A stretch of 64,000 nt of DNA from Pelagimonas sp. (GTDB lineage Bacteria > Pseudomonadota > Alphaproteobacteria > Rhodobacterales > Rhodobacteraceae): the NCBI GenBank assembly GCA_025210345.1, contig JAOARX010000034.1, positions 62,001 through 126,000 of the forward strand. Direction: 5' to 3'. The notes below the pieces were generated by a model. The model had not been told where the DNA came from, did not search any database, and worked only from the letters and a program-made list of their open reading frames with translations. The position numbers and the translations under genes were made by a program. Of the stretch, positions 1-9,920 are shown one piece after another. Every line of letters starts with the position of its first letter. The first letter of the stretch is position 1.

Positions 1-1
1 C

Positions 2-466
2 GCGACGGGCCATGGGATACTGCTGACGGCGGGTGCGGCGGGGGGCGTTGCCGGGGGATTGTTTGGCCCACGGCTCACCCGGTTCCTGGGACCGCAGCGC
101 AGCCTGCATCTGGCGCTGATCGCCGTGATCGTGCCCTATGTCGTCATGGCCTTGACCGGCAGCGCATGGCTGGTGGCCGTGGCGCTGTTTATCGAGATCT
201 TCGCGGGCACGACCTGGAACATTGTCACTGTGTCGTATCGCCAACGCAGCATTCCACCCGCCCTATTGGGCCGCGTGAATGCGATCTATCGGTTTTTTGG
301 TTGGGGCATGATGCCGTTTGGGGCGCTCTTGGGGGGATGGATCGTGGATCTGGCGCAGCCGGGGCTGGGGCGCGAGCTGGCGCTGCGCCTGCCCTTTGCC
401 CTGACCGCGCTGGGTTTTGCGGGTTTGGCCGTATATGGGGTGATGCGGCTGCGGGTCAGGATCTGA
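2..466 (+). CDS. MFS transporter, C-terminal fragment
   Basis: The reading frame is open from the left edge of the window to a TGA at 464-466, so the gene begins outside it. About 154 residues are visible and they are strongly hydrophobic, with several membrane-spanning stretches separated by short basic loops such as RLRVRI at the very end. A segment around the middle (GRVNAIYRFFGWGMMPFGALLGG) resembles the loop and helix typical of Major Facilitator Superfamily exporters of the drug or enterobactin type. Substrate cannot be read from a fragment. The gene converges on the downstream dehydrogenase gene and their 3' ends overlap by 11 bases. Confidence 0.75.
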   Translation, partial: ATGHGILLTAGAAGGVAGGLFGPRLTRFLGPQRSLHLALIAVIVPYVVMALTGSAWLVAVALFIEIFAGTTWNIVTVSYRQRSIPPALLGRVNAIYRFFGWGMMPFGALLGGWIVDLAQPGLGRELALRLPFALTALGFAGLAVYGVMRLRVRI

Positions 467-1205
467 GCGCCGGAAGCCCGACACCCGTCGCTTCGAACCC
501 GCCATCCGCTGCCACCAGTTGCCCGGTGACATAAGATGCTTTGTCAGAGGCGAGGAAACAGATCACCTCGGCCAATTCCCGTTCAGCCCCATAGCGGTTC
601 AGCGGAATCGCATCGTGATAGGCGTCAATGATCTCTTGGCTGTGCACGGCCATGGCCAGTTTGGTGCGCACGGGGCCGGGGGCCACGGCATTCACGCGGA
701 TATTATATTCGCCCAGCTCGGCGGCGTATTGCTTGGTCAATTGGATGACCGCCGCCTTTGAGGTGCCATAGGCAACCCGCAGGGTCGAGGCGCGCAGCCC
801 GCTGATCGAGGCGATATTGACCACGCTGCCCGCGGTTTCTTTCAGGGCCGGGGTGGCCGCCTGCGTGCACAGAAAGATACCATCAAGATTGATCGACATC
901 ACCCGGCGCCAGGTTTCAAATTCGGTCTCTTCGACGGGGCCGAATTCGGCGATGCCTGCGTTGTTGATCAGGCTGTCGATGCGCCCAGACCACGCGCGCG
1001 TCTGAGACACCATGCGCTGTACGTCTTGGGGGTTGGAGATGTCCAGATCCAGCGCCAGGACATTGTCCCGGCTGGCTGAAGACCTTGCTAGTTCGTCGCT
1101 GTCCCAATCGACCATGGCAACCTGCCAGCCCATTTCCAGAAACAGGTCCGTCGTCGCCAGCCCGATCCCCCGCGCGGCTCCCGTCACAATGGCGGTTTTG
1201 GTCAT
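456..1205 (-). CDS. SDR family oxidoreductase
   Basis: A 249-residue classical short-chain dehydrogenase/reductase, the usual length for the family. The NAD(P)-binding glycine motif TGAARGIG is at residues 8-15, the structural NNAG motif at 81-84, the catalytic serine in the NIASISG stretch near 133 and the catalytic Tyr146/Lys150 pair in YGTSK. An acidic Asp33 after the second strand suggests a preference for NAD over NADP; this is inference. The C-terminal half carries the PGPVRT and YVTGQ motifs common to FabG-like enzymes. The substrate is unknown. It lies upstream of the MFS gene end in convergent orientation and does not clearly belong to an operon. Confidence 0.85.
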   Translation of the reverse strand: MTKTAIVTGAARGIGLATTDLFLEMGWQVAMVDWDSDELARSSASRDNVLALDLDISNPQDVQRMVSQTRAWSGRIDSLINNAGIAEFGPVEETEFETWRRVMSINLDGIFLCTQAATPALKETAGSVVNIASISGLRASTLRVAYGTSKAAVIQLTKQYAAELGEYNIRVNAVAPGPVRTKLAMAVHSQEIIDAYHDAIPLNRYGAERELAEVICFLASDKASYVTGQLVAADGGFEATGVGLPALRS

Positions 1206-1263
1206 GCTCTGTCTCCCACAGTTTCGCCGGAGAGTGACATGGTCGCGAGCGAGAGGAAAGGGC

Positions 1264-2487
1264 CTAGCCGCGCATCAAATCCGGCAGGTCGCCGGTGATC
1301 CCGGCGGCTTCGCGGATAAAGCTGCGGCGCAGGTTTGGAGCGCGGTTGATCAAGGCCATGCCCAGATCGCGCCCAGCCCGCAGGATGGGATTGTCATTTG
1401 AGAACAATCGGTTGAACAGGTCGGTCGAGGCCGCGAGCGACGCGGTGTCAAAGCGGCGCCAGCTTTGGTAGCGTTCCAGTACCAAGGTGCTGGCGAAATC
1501 TTCGCCGCGCTTCACGGCGTGGTCGATCACATGCGCCAGCGCCGCCACATCGCGCAGACCTGCGTTCAGCCCCTGACCTGCGATCGGGTGCATGCCATGT
1601 GCCGCATCGCCAATCAACGCCAGCCGCTGCGCGACATAGGCATTCGCCAGCGTCAGGTTCAAAGGATACAAAAAGCGCTTTCCGGCTAGGGTGATATCCC
1701 CCAGAAAGTCACCGAACCGCGGCCGCAGCACATCAAGATAATCGCTGTCAGAAAGCGCTTGAATCGCCTGGGCGCGACCGTCGCGTTCACTCCAGACGAT
1801 GGAGCTGCGGTTGCCGGGCAGGGGCAGAATGGCCAGGGGACCGGGTGGCATGAACAGTTGGTGGGCCACGCCGTCGTGCGGCTTTTCGTGGGAAATCGCA
1901 CAGACCAGCGCGGTCTGACCATAGCCCCAGCCAGTGCGGCGAATGCCTGCACGCTGCGCCATGCCGGACCGCCGTCCGTCCGCCCCCACCAACAGCCGCC
2001 CATGCAGGACGTCGCCATTGTCCAGCGTCACGCTGGCACCCTTGGCTGATGTCTCTTGGGCGGTGACGCGTGTATCCGGGCGATAGGTGATGCGGTCGTT
2101 GCTTGCCATCGCGCTGGCCAGCGCCCGCCGCAGATAACGGTCCTCAAGCATATAGCCCATCGGACCTTCTTCGATCTCGGCGCTGTTGAAGTGCAGGCCG
2201 AGAAAGGCCGACGCATCCCCCACGCGCCCGTCCGAGACCTTGATTTCCTTCATGACCTGACTGTCCGGGGCCAGCCCGTCCCACAGGTCCAAACCCGCCA
2301 GCATGCGCTGAGACGACAGGGCAAGCGCATAAGAGCGCCCGTCAAAGTTGTCATCCGTTTGCGCCCCTGCGGGCAGCGCGTCGATGACAATGGACGACAG
2401 GCCAGACCGCGCGGCGGCCAGCGCGAGGGTCGGGCCGTTCAGGGCGCCGCCCACAATGATCAGGTCGGTATCGAGATGGGTGCTCAT
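1264..2487 (-). CDS. FAD-dependent monooxygenase of the UbiH/UbiF/COQ6 family
   Basis: A 407-residue flavoprotein hydroxylase expected to act in ubiquinone ring hydroxylation at the membrane face. The N-terminal dinucleotide-binding motif GGALNG is at residues 13-18, a GADGRRS motif contacts NAD(P)H/FAD in the middle, and the LIGDAAHGMHP motif that binds the FAD ribityl chain is followed by GQGLNAGLRD, the signature of UbiH/COQ6 proteins. The frame is open upstream, but I placed the start at the ATG ending at 2487 because the homologous N-terminus (MSTHLDTDLIIVGG) begins there and an earlier start would overlap the divergent amidase. The hydroxylated ring position cannot be told from sequence. 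Confidence 0.85.
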   Translation of the reverse strand: MSTHLDTDLIIVGGALNGPTLALAAARSGLSSIVIDALPAGAQTDDNFDGRSYALALSSQRMLAGLDLWDGLAPDSQVMKEIKVSDGRVGDASAFLGLHFNSAEIEEGPMGYMLEDRYLRRALASAMASNDRITYRPDTRVTAQETSAKGASVTLDNGDVLHGRLLVGADGRRSGMAQRAGIRRTGWGYGQTALVCAISHEKPHDGVAHQLFMPPGPLAILPLPGNRSSIVWSERDGRAQAIQALSDSDYLDVLRPRFGDFLGDITLAGKRFLYPLNLTLANAYVAQRLALIGDAAHGMHPIAGQGLNAGLRDVAALAHVIDHAVKRGEDFASTLVLERYQSWRRFDTASLAASTDLFNRLFSNDNPILRAGRDLGMALINRAPNLRRSFIREAAGITGDLPDLMRG

Positions 2488-2569
2488 GCGGGGCATAATG
2501 CATCTCATCGGGGGATTGTCCATGCGCCGCGCTGCCGCTACCGTGATCGTGAATAGCAAGGAGGCAGGC

Positions 2570-3913
2570 ATGACGAACTCGACCTCGAAAAGCGCGGCGG
2601 ACCTGGGGCGTGGGATCGGCGCGGGCGAGATTGATCCAGTTGATTTGGCTGAGGAATTCCTGGCTGCGATCCGTGCGCACCCTGTCACGTCCCGTGTTTA
2701 TGCCCGCAGCACCGAGACCCGCGCCATCGCCGAGGCCGAGGCGGCACGAGAACGGGCACGGCTTGGTCAGCGGCGCGGGCTGTTGGACGGCGTGCCGGTC
2801 AGTTGGAAAGACCTGTTCGACACGGCTGGCATCACCACCGAGGCAGGCAGTGCATTGTTGAAAGACCGGGTGCCCGGGGCGGATGCCGAGGTGTTGAAAA
2901 CCGCCACTGCGGGTGGCTTGGTCTGTCTGGGCAAGACCCATATGTCAGAACTGGCGTTTTCGGGTCTGGGCCTGAACCCGGTCACACAAACCACGCCCTG
3001 CGTGAATGATTCGGATGCGGTTGCGGGGGGCTCTTCTTCGGGCGCGGCGGGATCGGTGGCCTTTGGCCTGGCGGCGGCGGCCGTTGGGTCGGATACCGGC
3101 GGATCGGTGCGCATCCCGGCGGCGTGGAACGATCTTGTGGGGCTCAAGACCACCTCTGGCCGGATCAGCCTGAAAGGTGTCGTGCCGCTGGCGGCGGGGT
3201 TTGACACGGTCGGCCCGTTGACCCGCACGGTCGAAGACGCCGCGCTGATGCTGGCGGCGCTGGAAGGCCGGCGGCCCATTGATTTGCGCGGGGCACGGGG
3301 GCTGCGCGGTGTGCGGTTGGCGGCATTGCAAACCATTGCCATGGATGATCTGCGTGATGCGCCGCATGCAGGCTATGCACATGCGGTCGAGGCCCTGCGA
3401 GAGGCGGGCGCCGAGATCGTCCCAATGGACGCCCCCGAGGTCGTCACGGCCATGGACGACACCGGTGTGCTCTACACGACCGAGGCCTGGGGCACATGGC
3501 GCGCGGCGATCGAAGCCCAGCCAGACCTGATGTTCGCCCCCATCCGCGAGCGGTTCGAAGCGGGCAAGGATTGGAGCGGGGCCGATTATGTCGCCGCATG
3601 GCACCGCCTGGCCCTGGCGCGTGTGCGCTGGAATGACCGCGTGGCGGGCTTTGACGCGGTGATCTTGCCGACCTCGCCCATTTTGCCCCCGAATGTGGCG
3701 CGCTTGATGGAAGGAGGGGACTACTATGTCACCGAAAACCTGCTGGCGCTGCGCAACACGCGGATTGGCAATCTGATGGGGGGCTGCGGGATGACGCTTC
3801 CGACCGGTGTGCCGTCCTGTGGCCTGTCGCTGATGGCTCCGCCCATGGACGAAGAGCGCTTGTTGCGTTTGGGGGCGCGGATCGAAGGCGTGTTGGGGGA
3901 AAGCCACGGGTAA
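2570..3913 (+). CDS. Amidase signature family amidohydrolase
   Basis: A 447-residue amidase-signature enzyme that hydrolyses an amide bond through a Ser-cisSer-Lys triad. The triad is visible as Lys80 in SWKDLF, the cis-serine Ser155 in GGSSSG (153-158) and the nucleophile Ser179 in SDTGGS (174-179). The C-terminal region with CGLSLM and a GPP-type loop is shorter than in GatA, so glutamyl-tRNA amidotransferase is unlikely and no gatB or gatC is near. The ATG at 2570 was chosen because AAGGAGG lies seven bases upstream. It is divergent from the UbiH-like gene across about 80 bases. The natural substrate is unknown. Confidence 0.85.
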   Translation: MTNSTSKSAADLGRGIGAGEIDPVDLAEEFLAAIRAHPVTSRVYARSTETRAIAEAEAARERARLGQRRGLLDGVPVSWKDLFDTAGITTEAGSALLKDRVPGADAEVLKTATAGGLVCLGKTHMSELAFSGLGLNPVTQTTPCVNDSDAVAGGSSSGAAGSVAFGLAAAAVGSDTGGSVRIPAAWNDLVGLKTTSGRISLKGVVPLAAGFDTVGPLTRTVEDAALMLAALEGRRPIDLRGARGLRGVRLAALQTIAMDDLRDAPHAGYAHAVEALREAGAEIVPMDAPEVVTAMDDTGVLYTTEAWGTWRAAIEAQPDLMFAPIRERFEAGKDWSGADYVAAWHRLALARVRWNDRVAGFDAVILPTSPILPPNVARLMEGGDYYVTENLLALRNTRIGNLMGGCGMTLPTGVPSCGLSLMAPPMDEERLLRLGARIEGVLGESHG

Positions 3914-4039
3914 CATCTGCGGCATTCTGGCCACACCGACTTTGCTTAACCCTTGGATTCTTTACACAGTCGCCCAAAATTCAGTATTCTGCCGAAAAGC
4001 GGGGCGACAATGATCCCGCATCTATGAGGCAGTATTGAT

Positions 4040-5218
4040 ATGTTCCCCGAGCGGTTTTCGAACCTACCGGCCTATGCGTTCCCGCGTTTGCGCGCCCTTT
4101 TGGACCTGCATGAACCGGGCGGTCCCGTTGTGCATATGTCCATCGGTGAGCCCAAACATGCCTTTCCGGCGTGGATCACGCAGGTGATCAGTGATCATGC
4201 CCATGAGTTTGGAAAATACCCGCCCAACGAAGGATCGCCCGAACTGCGCAACGCGATCCGGGATTGGTTGAGCCGTCGGTATGGTGTTCAGGTGGATGCG
4301 GACACGCAGATTATGGCGCTGAATGGCACGCGTGAGGGTCTGTATAACGCGGGCATGGCGCTGTGCCCCGAACAAAAGAACGGCCAGACCCCGGCCGTTT
4401 TGATGCCGAACCCGTTTTATCAGGTCTATATGATCTCGGCCATTTCGACGGCGGCCGAGCCGGTGTTTGTCCCGGCATCCGCTGAAACGGGTCATCTGCC
4501 GGATTATGCCAGCCTGCCGCAAGACGTGCTTGAACGCACCGCGCTGTGCTACATTTGTTCGCCCGCCAACCCGCAGGGTGTCATGGCCGACGAAGCCTAT
4601 TGGACCCGGTTGATCACGCTGGCGGAACAGCATGATTTCCAGATCCTCGCGGATGAGTGCTATTCCGAGATCTATCGCCAGACACCGCCCCCCGGCGCGC
4701 TTGAGATTGCCCAGAAAATGGGTGCGCATCCCGAACGGGTGCTGACCTTTCATTCACTGTCCAAGCGATCGAATCTGCCGGGTCTGCGGTCGGGCTTTGT
4801 GGCCGGTGGCCCGGACAGCATCGCGCGGATCAAACAGCTGCGTGCCTATTCCGGGGCGCCTTTGCCGCTGCCGTTGCAACGCGCGGCCGAGCGGCTTTGG
4901 GCGGACGAAGCGCATGTGTCGGAGAACCGTGCGCTCTATCAGGAAAAATACGCGCTGGCGGATGAGATCCTGGGCCATATCCCCGGATATATGTCGCCGC
5001 AGGCGGGCATGTTCTTGTGGTTGCCGGTCCAGGACGGCGAAGCCGCGGTGCTTAAACTGTGGCAAGAGACCGGCGTGCGTGCGCTGCCCGGCGCCTATCT
5101 GTCGCGCGACACCGATGCGGGCAACCCCGGCGAATCCTATATCCGTGTGGCGATTGTTGCACCGCGCGACGACACCAAAGCAGCTCTGATCAAGATCAGA
5201 GACTGTCTGTACCCGTAA
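4040..5218 (+). CDS. Class I/II PLP-dependent aminotransferase
   Basis: A 392-residue fold-type I aminotransferase. It shows the substrate-binding MSIGEPK near residue 35, the NGTREGLYN turn that holds the cofactor phosphate, the NPFYQVY motif, the DECYSEIY cofactor-contact strand, and the Schiff-base lysine in FHSLSKRSN followed by PGLRSGF. These features fit the group that includes succinyldiaminopimelate transaminase (DapC) and related Rhodobacteraceae enzymes, so a role in lysine and peptidoglycan precursor synthesis is possible but not proven. It sits 26 bases upstream of ftsK on the same strand and the two may be cotranscribed. Confidence 0.85.
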   Translation: MFPERFSNLPAYAFPRLRALLDLHEPGGPVVHMSIGEPKHAFPAWITQVISDHAHEFGKYPPNEGSPELRNAIRDWLSRRYGVQVDADTQIMALNGTREGLYNAGMALCPEQKNGQTPAVLMPNPFYQVYMISAISTAAEPVFVPASAETGHLPDYASLPQDVLERTALCYICSPANPQGVMADEAYWTRLITLAEQHDFQILADECYSEIYRQTPPPGALEIAQKMGAHPERVLTFHSLSKRSNLPGLRSGFVAGGPDSIARIKQLRAYSGAPLPLPLQRAAERLWADEAHVSENRALYQEKYALADEILGHIPGYMSPQAGMFLWLPVQDGEAAVLKLWQETGVRALPGAYLSRDTDAGNPGESYIRVAIVAPRDDTKAALIKIRDCLYP

Positions 5219-5244
5219 AGAATAATAAAAAGACGAGGCTCGGC

Positions 5245-8200
5245 ATGGCATCATATCAGGTAAGAGGTCGCGATCCGTTGTTGGATGCGAATACGGCGCT
5301 GCAATTGGAAAAACGCGGGCGCGAACTGATGGGCATTGGCCTGATCGCGGTTGGCCTGCTGTTGGGGCTGGCGCTGGGATCTTTTAACCCGAATGATCCG
5401 TCTTTCTTTGCAGCGACCGATGCGCCGGTGCGCAATTGGCTGGGTGGCTTGGGTGCCAATATTTCGGCCTTTGGCTTTGTGCTTACGGGGCTGGGGGCCT
5501 GGGCGATTGTCATGGCCTTCCTGACGTGGGGGGGGCGCATGGTCATGCACCGTCTGGGCGCGCGCGTGTTCTATAGTCTGATCTTTGCGCCTGTCTGGGT
5601 GTTTTTGTGCTCGGCCTATGCTGCGGGTATGAACCAATCGCCCAATTGGAGCGAGATCACCGGGATGGGTGGTCTGGCAGGCGATGCGCTGTTGGGTTTC
5701 ATGATCAATGTTTTGCCCTTCTCCGCCGAAGTGGGGCTAAAGCTGTCTCAGTTGTTGCTGGGGGCTGCGATCTTGACGCTGGGCGCCTTTGTTCTGGGCT
5801 TTAGCCGCGCTGAGTTGCGCTGGCTGGGTCGGTTCTTGATGCTGGGTGTGGTTGCGATCTACGCGGGAATCCTGTTCCTGCTGGGACGTGGCGCGACCGG
5901 CACAGCGGGTGCTGCGCAGCGCATGCATGCGGCCCATGCCGAGCGCAGGGCCACCCGTTCGGAGCGAGAGCAAGCCCTTGAACACACCCATCACGATGCC
6001 GACACCGAAGCGTTGGTTGAGAGCGCGCCGATGGCGGTGCCCGCTGCGCCACGCGTCATGCGGGCAGAGGGGGCGCTGCCTCCGCTTGAACCCACACCGG
6101 ATGTGCCTGACATGGTTGAGCCGGTCGAAGAGCCCGTGCAAAAGCAAGGGTTGCTGGCGCGTATGCCCAGCCTGATCCGCCGGAATGACCCGCAAGAGCT
6201 GCCGCAACCAGAGCTGGTCGAAGAGCTGGTCGAAATTGACATGGACGCCCCGGCGCAAGATCGCATCAATGCGAAAATCGCCAATGCGGTGAAATCCCGC
6301 CGTCGTGCCGCCCCTGTTGCCGCGCGCCCGGTGGAAGACCCTGCCAAACCCCTGACCAAGGGGCGCGGACACGGGCCGCAGCCCTTGATCTTTAACGCGA
6401 CCCGTCGTGCCGGGGACCTGCCGGCCGAACCTCCGCTGACCGCCGCGCAGGTGATCCCGGCCGAACCGCCCCTGACCGCTGGGCCCAAGCCCGCCGCACG
6501 TGTGGTCGCCCCTATCCCCGAAGCGCCGGTTGCGCCGGATATGGGCCATGAGGCCCCGCTCAACGAGCACGCCGCCGAAGAGATGACGCAGGCGCATTAC
6601 ACCGAGTTGCGCGACTTCGACGATTACGGTGACGTTCCCGGTGCTGATCCTGTCGAGATGGCCCCGCTCCAGCCCGAGCCAATCGCGCCTGAGTTGGTGC
6701 AGCCCGAGCCGATCCAACCCGGTGCAATGCCTGCCGTGGTGCCCATGCCCGAGCCACGCAAGGTGGTGCAGCCGCAAACCCGCAAGCCGGTGGTCCCTTC
6801 GAAACGCGCCCAGGCCGAGGCCCAGCCAAGCCTTGGATTTGACGAGGCCGCAGGGGACTATGAACTGCCGCCGCTGGGCTTGTTGATGTCACCCAACCAG
6901 ATCGAACGCCACATCCTGTCGGATGAAGCCCTGGAAGAAAACGCGCGAATGCTGGAAACCGTGCTGGATGACTATGGCATCAAAGGAGAGATCGTCAGCG
7001 TCCGTCCGGGCCCCGTTGTCACCATGTATGAACTGGAACCCGCGCCGGGCCTCAAGGCATCGCGCGTGATCGGTTTGGCCGATGACATCGCGCGCTCGAT
7101 GTCGGCGCTGTCTGCGCGTGTGTCCACCGTGCCGGGGCGCAGCGTGATCGGCATCGAATTGCCGAATGAAAAGCGCGAGATGGTGTCGTTCCGCGAGATC
7201 CTTTCGGGCCGTGACTATGGTGACGGCAATCACAAACTGCCTTTGGTGCTGGGCAAGGACATCGGCGGCGATCCGGTTGTCGCCAACCTGGCCAAGATGC
7301 CCCACCTCTTGATTGCGGGGACGACCGGTTCGGGGAAATCCGTGGCGATCAACACGATGATCCTGTCGCTGCTTTATAAACTGACACCCGAAGACCTGCG
7401 TCTGGTAATGATCGACCCCAAGATGCTGGAACTGTCGGTCTATGATGGCATCCCCCATCTTCTGTCGCCGGTGGTGACCGACCCGAAAAAGGCGGTTGTG
7501 GCCTTGAAATGGGTCGTGGGCGAGATGGAAGATCGCTATCGCAAGATGTCGAAAATGGGTGTGCGCAACATCGACGGCTATAACGGCCGGGTCGAAGACG
7601 CGCTGTCCAAGAACGAAATGTTCTCGCGCACGGTCCAGACGGGCTTTGACGATGAGACCGGCGAACCCGTGTTCGAAACCGAAGAGTTCGAGCCCAAAAA
7701 GATGCCCTATATCGTCGTGATCGTCGACGAGATGGCCGACCTGATGATGGTTGCGGGCAAGGAAATCGAAGCCTGCATTCAGCGCCTGGCGCAGATGGCG
7801 CGGGCCTCGGGCATTCACCTTGTCATGGCGACACAGCGCCCGTCGGTCGACGTGATCACCGGCACGATCAAGGCGAACTTTCCAACGCGGATTTCGTTCC
7901 AGGTGACGTCGAAAATCGACAGCCGCACCATTCTGGGCGAGATGGGGGCCGAACAGCTCTTGGGCATGGGTGACATGCTGTATATGGCGGGCGGGTCCAA
8001 GATCACGCGCTGCCATGGGCCGTTCGTTTCGGACGAAGAGGTCGAGGAAATCGTCAACCACCTCAAGGCCTTTGGCCCGCCGGAATATGTAAACGGTGTG
8101 GTCAGCGGCCCGGATGAGGAAAAGGCCGATAACATCGACGCGGTGCTGGGGCTGAACACGGGTGGCAACACCGGCGGCGAAGATGCGCTGTATGATCAGG

Positions 8201-8370
8201 CGGTCGGGATCGTTGCCAAGGATCGCAAGTGCTCGACCTCATATATCCAGCGCAAACTGGGCATCGGCTATAACAAGGCCGCACGCCTGGTGGAACAGAT
8301 GGAAGACGAGGGTGTCGTGAGCGCGGCCAACCATGTTGGCAAACGCGAGATCCTTTTGCCCGAGCAATAA
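5245..8370 (+). CDS. ftsK: DNA translocase FtsK
   Basis: A 1041-residue septum-anchored DNA pump that coordinates chromosome dimer resolution and segregation with division. About four membrane spans occupy residues 30-220, followed by a long Pro/Glu/Ala-rich linker to about 540. The motor has Walker A GTTGSGKS near 692-699 and Walker [10 protein letters not shown] near 825, with the [12 protein letters not shown] region after it. The C-terminal winged-helix gamma domain (about 982-1041, containing [19 protein letters not shown]) reads polarity sequences and activates XerD. The ATG at 5245 is preceded by GAGG and begins the conserved N-terminus; the frame extends further upstream only into the preceding gene. 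Confidence 0.97.
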   Translation: MASYQVRGRDPLLDANTALQLEKRGRELMGIGLIAVGLLLGLALGSFNPNDPSFFAATDAPVRNWLGGLGANISAFGFVLTGLGAWAIVMAFLTWGGRMVMHRLGARVFYSLIFAPVWVFLCSAYAAGMNQSPNWSEITGMGGLAGDALLGFMINVLPFSAEVGLKLSQLLLGAAILTLGAFVLGFSRAELRWLGRFLMLGVVAIYAGILFLLGRGATGTAGAAQRMHAAHAERRATRSEREQALEHTHHDADTEALVESAPMAVPAAPRVMRAEGALPPLEPTPDVPDMVEPVEEPVQKQGLLARMPSLIRRNDPQELPQPELVEELVEIDMDAPAQDRINAKIANAVKSRRRAAPVAARPVEDPAKPLTKGRGHGPQPLIFNATRRAGDLPAEPPLTAAQVIPAEPPLTAGPKPAARVVAPIPEAPVAPDMGHEAPLNEHAAEEMTQAHYTELRDFDDYGDVPGADPVEMAPLQPEPIAPELVQPEPIQPGAMPAVVPMPEPRKVVQPQTRKPVVPSKRAQAEAQPSLGFDEAAGDYELPPLGLLMSPNQIERHILSDEALEENARMLETVLDDYGIKGEIVSVRPGPVVTMYELEPAPGLKASRVIGLADDIARSMSALSARVSTVPGRSVIGIELPNEKREMVSFREILSGRDYGDGNHKLPLVLGKDIGGDPVVANLAKMPHLLIAGTTGSGKSVAINTMILSLLYKLTPEDLRLVMIDPKMLELSVYDGIPHLLSPVVTDPKKAVVALKWVVGEMEDRYRKMSKMGVRNIDGYNGRVEDALSKNEMFSRTVQTGFDDETGEPVFETEEFEPKKMPYIVVIVDEMADLMMVAGKEIEACIQRLAQMARASGIHLVMATQRPSVDVITGTIKANFPTRISFQVTSKIDSRTILGEMGAEQLLGMGDMLYMAGGSKITRCHGPFVSDEEVEEIVNHLKAFGPPEYVNGVVSGPDEEKADNIDAVLGLNTGGNTGGEDALYDQAVGIVAKDRKCSTSYIQRKLGIGYNKAARLVEQMEDEGVVSAANHVGKREILLPEQ

Positions 8371-8380
8371 TTGATCAAAG

Positions 8381-8406
8381 AAAGGCGGACATATGTTCGC
8401 CTTTTC
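8381..8406 (+). terminator. Rho-independent terminator after ftsK
   Basis: AAAGGCGGAC (8381-8390) pairs with GTTCGCCTTT (8395-8404) around an ATAT loop, with one G.U pair, and runs into TTTTC. It begins 11 bases after the ftsK stop codon. Confidence 0.8.
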
Positions 8407-8693
8407 GATTCGTAGGTTTCAGCGCGATATCTGCGCGTGCTGGCTTCTGGCGCTTGCAGGAATGGCTCTTGTGCCATTGCAGACGGCGATTAAGCCGCAG
8501 GTTTTGAAAACGTGTGTTTAGATAGGCTGATGACACGGGGGCGTCAGAGTTTTTGCGAGGACGTGGGTGGATCAAACAGCCCATGAGCAAGAGTGCATAT
8601 GATGTTTGATACGCCACAGGCGCAGACACCTCAGCGCAAAGCCCCTATGTGTCTCTGGTCTGCTTATGTCACGATCGTGTATTAAGTTTGGTT
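8407..8693. other. Non-coding stretch between ftsK and a small membrane gene
   Basis: No open frame here has a ribosome-binding site or recognisable protein. The small minus-strand frames have poor composition and run into the ftsK terminator. It probably carries the promoter of the gene starting at 8707, but I cannot point to a convincing -35/-10 pair. Confidence 0.4.
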
Positions 8694-8699
8694 TAGGAG
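8694..8699 (+). promoter_or_regulatory. Shine-Dalgarno site deciding a TTG start
   Basis: TAGGAG stands seven bases before the TTG at 8707. The first ATG of the frame has no comparable site and would cut into the first hydrophobic helix, so the site supports initiation at TTG. Confidence 0.6.
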
Positions 8700-8706
8700 T
8701 TTCGGT

Positions 8707-9036
8707 TTGTTTTTCTTCACAATTTTTGCGTCGATCATGCTGGGCGCCGTCGCTTACCTGCAATTTGATGCAAGATGGTGGACCGGGATCTTAACGAGTC
8801 TCGGACTTTTTGCGGCGGAGGTTGCCAGTTCAATGCTTCTTGTCGTGAAGCCGGGGGGATTGAATGGAGACGAACCTGTGTTGGGCATCACCACAGCCTT
8901 GGGGGGCTCGGCGATTCTGGTCGGGGTCGGAGTCGTGGTTACGCTGATCCTACGGCCCTTTTTCTCACGGACGAAGGTCGTGAGCTTTTGCTTTTTCAGC
9001 GGGTTGCTGACCTTGAACATTTTGGCCCTGGTTTAG
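8707..9036 (+). CDS. Small integral membrane protein of unknown function
   Basis: A 109-residue protein starting at TTG, chosen because of the well-spaced TAGGAG before it. Three or four hydrophobic segments are visible: residues about 1-18, 26-46, 60-85 and 92-109. A short polar loop carrying KPGGLNGDEP separates the second and third. No catalytic or binding motif is apparent and I do not recognise a family. It is followed closely by a convergent gene and sits downstream of the ftsK terminator, so it is probably a single-gene unit. Membrane location is inferred from hydrophobicity alone. Confidence 0.6.
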   Translation: MFFFTIFASIMLGAVAYLQFDARWWTGILTSLGLFAAEVASSMLLVVKPGGLNGDEPVLGITTALGGSAILVGVGVVVTLILRPFFSRTKVVSFCFFSGLLTLNILALV

Positions 9037-9067
9037 GTTCAACCTGCCAGACCTATCAGCGGCGGTG

Positions 9068-9412
9068 TCAGGCCAGATGCGGATCGTCGCGCAGAAAGCA
9101 CTCCAATGCGGTGCGGGCCCAGTCGCGAACTGCGCGCCACTGAGGTGACAGTGCCAGAACATCGACCATCTGAATGTCAAAGGCCGTGATATCGTTCGCA
9201 TCCCCCATGCGACGCCCAAAGATGTCCAGCGCCTCAAGCTCGTCCTCGGTCAGGGGAATGTCCTGAGACAGGGGCAGGTAGTCTTCGACCATGTTCAGGA
9301 TCTCGACCGCGCCAAAACGGGCGATGGTTTCGAACGACGCAGCCATGGTGAGCATGTTCACAAGGCGGCTGCGGATCTGCTGTTGGGTCAGGTTTGGTGT
9401 CTCGGTACGCAT
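9068..9412 (-). CDS. Conserved-looking hypothetical protein
   Basis: A 114-residue, acidic, largely helical cytoplasmic protein with no signal peptide, membrane span or cysteine-rich motif. The helix-rich N-terminus (TQQQIRSRLVNML) is followed by an acidic stretch rich in Leu, Glu and Asp. Codon use looks like that of the neighbouring genes and the frame is clean, which supports a real gene. I do not recognise the family and assign no function. It is convergent with the small membrane-protein gene and transcribed away from the ncRNA-like region. Confidence 0.6.
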   Translation of the reverse strand: MRTETPNLTQQQIRSRLVNMLTMAASFETIARFGAVEILNMVEDYLPLSQDIPLTEDELEALDIFGRRMGDANDITAFDIQMVDVLALSPQWRAVRDWARTALECFLRDDPHLA

Positions 9413-9531
9413 GCATATGGGCTTAAGCCGCTGTTAAGATTCGGAAAAGCGATTCGATTCAGATACATAAGTTGTCCACAGGACCGTCCCCAAGAAATGA
9501 CAGATGGGACAAATTGCAAGACGTATGCAAA

Positions 9532-9554
9532 AAGGCAGCCCTGTAGGCTGCCTT
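9532..9554 (-). terminator. Rho-independent terminator (minus-strand T-tract)
   Basis: AAGGCAGCC (9532-9540) and GGCTGCCTT (9546-9554) form a perfect nine-base-pair stem around a five-base loop. On the minus strand the stem runs into a run of five T residues; on the plus strand it is followed by ATTCTG. The direction is therefore minus. Confidence 0.7.
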
Positions 9555-9566
9555 ATTCTGTGACGG

Positions 9567-9903
9567 CTGGCGAGATGGCGTGTCGGCACCTTGCTGACAC
9601 TTTGCTTTTTCCTGGCTTTTACCTGGGGTTATCTGAGTTGTCTCAGGTGCCTGGGTCATACGCTGGGTGTTTGGCAGGGTGGACGGCTGTTGCGGGCCAC
9701 ACATTCAAGACGGATTGGTCTGGCTTGCTGCTTCTGCTGTGCAGAAGGTGGCGCGCTTAACGGAGCATGTCCTGAATGTAAGCTGGCTGTCCAATGCGCT
9801 GGCGTCCCATACGGGGCTGGCTGATCAGAGGCGGCTGGCTGAAATCGAACTGGCTGGCGAGCTATCTAGCTGGCTTGCTTTCGCTTGCGGGCTTTGGGCT
9901 GGC
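9567..9903 (-). repeat. Eleven scattered copies of GCCAG, all on one strand
   Basis: On the plus strand CTGGC occurs at 9567, 9612, 9720, 9783, 9799, 9817, 9835, 9850, 9854, 9870 and 9899, often as GCTGGCT. I find no copy in the opposite orientation across this interval. Spacing is irregular, between 4 and about 108 bases, so this is not a tandem repeat. Confidence 0.7.
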
Positions 9904-9920
9904 TTGCTGTCGTTGGGATA

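Larger units (their letters stand above)
9531..9914 (-). ncRNA. Candidate non-coding RNA rich in GCCAG motifs
   Basis: A minus-strand promoter (9921-9949) predicts a transcript starting near 9914, and a minus-strand terminator hairpin ends it at 9531, giving about 385 nucleotides. All minus-strand frames are broken by stops; the longest frame with an ATG near the middle encodes only 17 residues without a ribosome-binding site. The RNA would carry eleven GCCAG copies and a short perfect hairpin (9731-9747). It lacks the conserved blocks of RNase P RNA, tmRNA, 6S RNA and SRP RNA as far as I can see. Expression is inferred from signals only. Confidence 0.4.

Noticed and set aside
8375-8629. Minus-strand frame of 84 codons after ftsK.
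   Set aside because: No recognisable protein, poor start context and it runs through the ftsK terminator.
9531-9914. Possibility that the candidate ncRNA is RNase P RNA or tmRNA.
   Set aside because: The conserved RNase P core blocks and a tag-coding segment of tmRNA are not visible. The length alone is not evidence.
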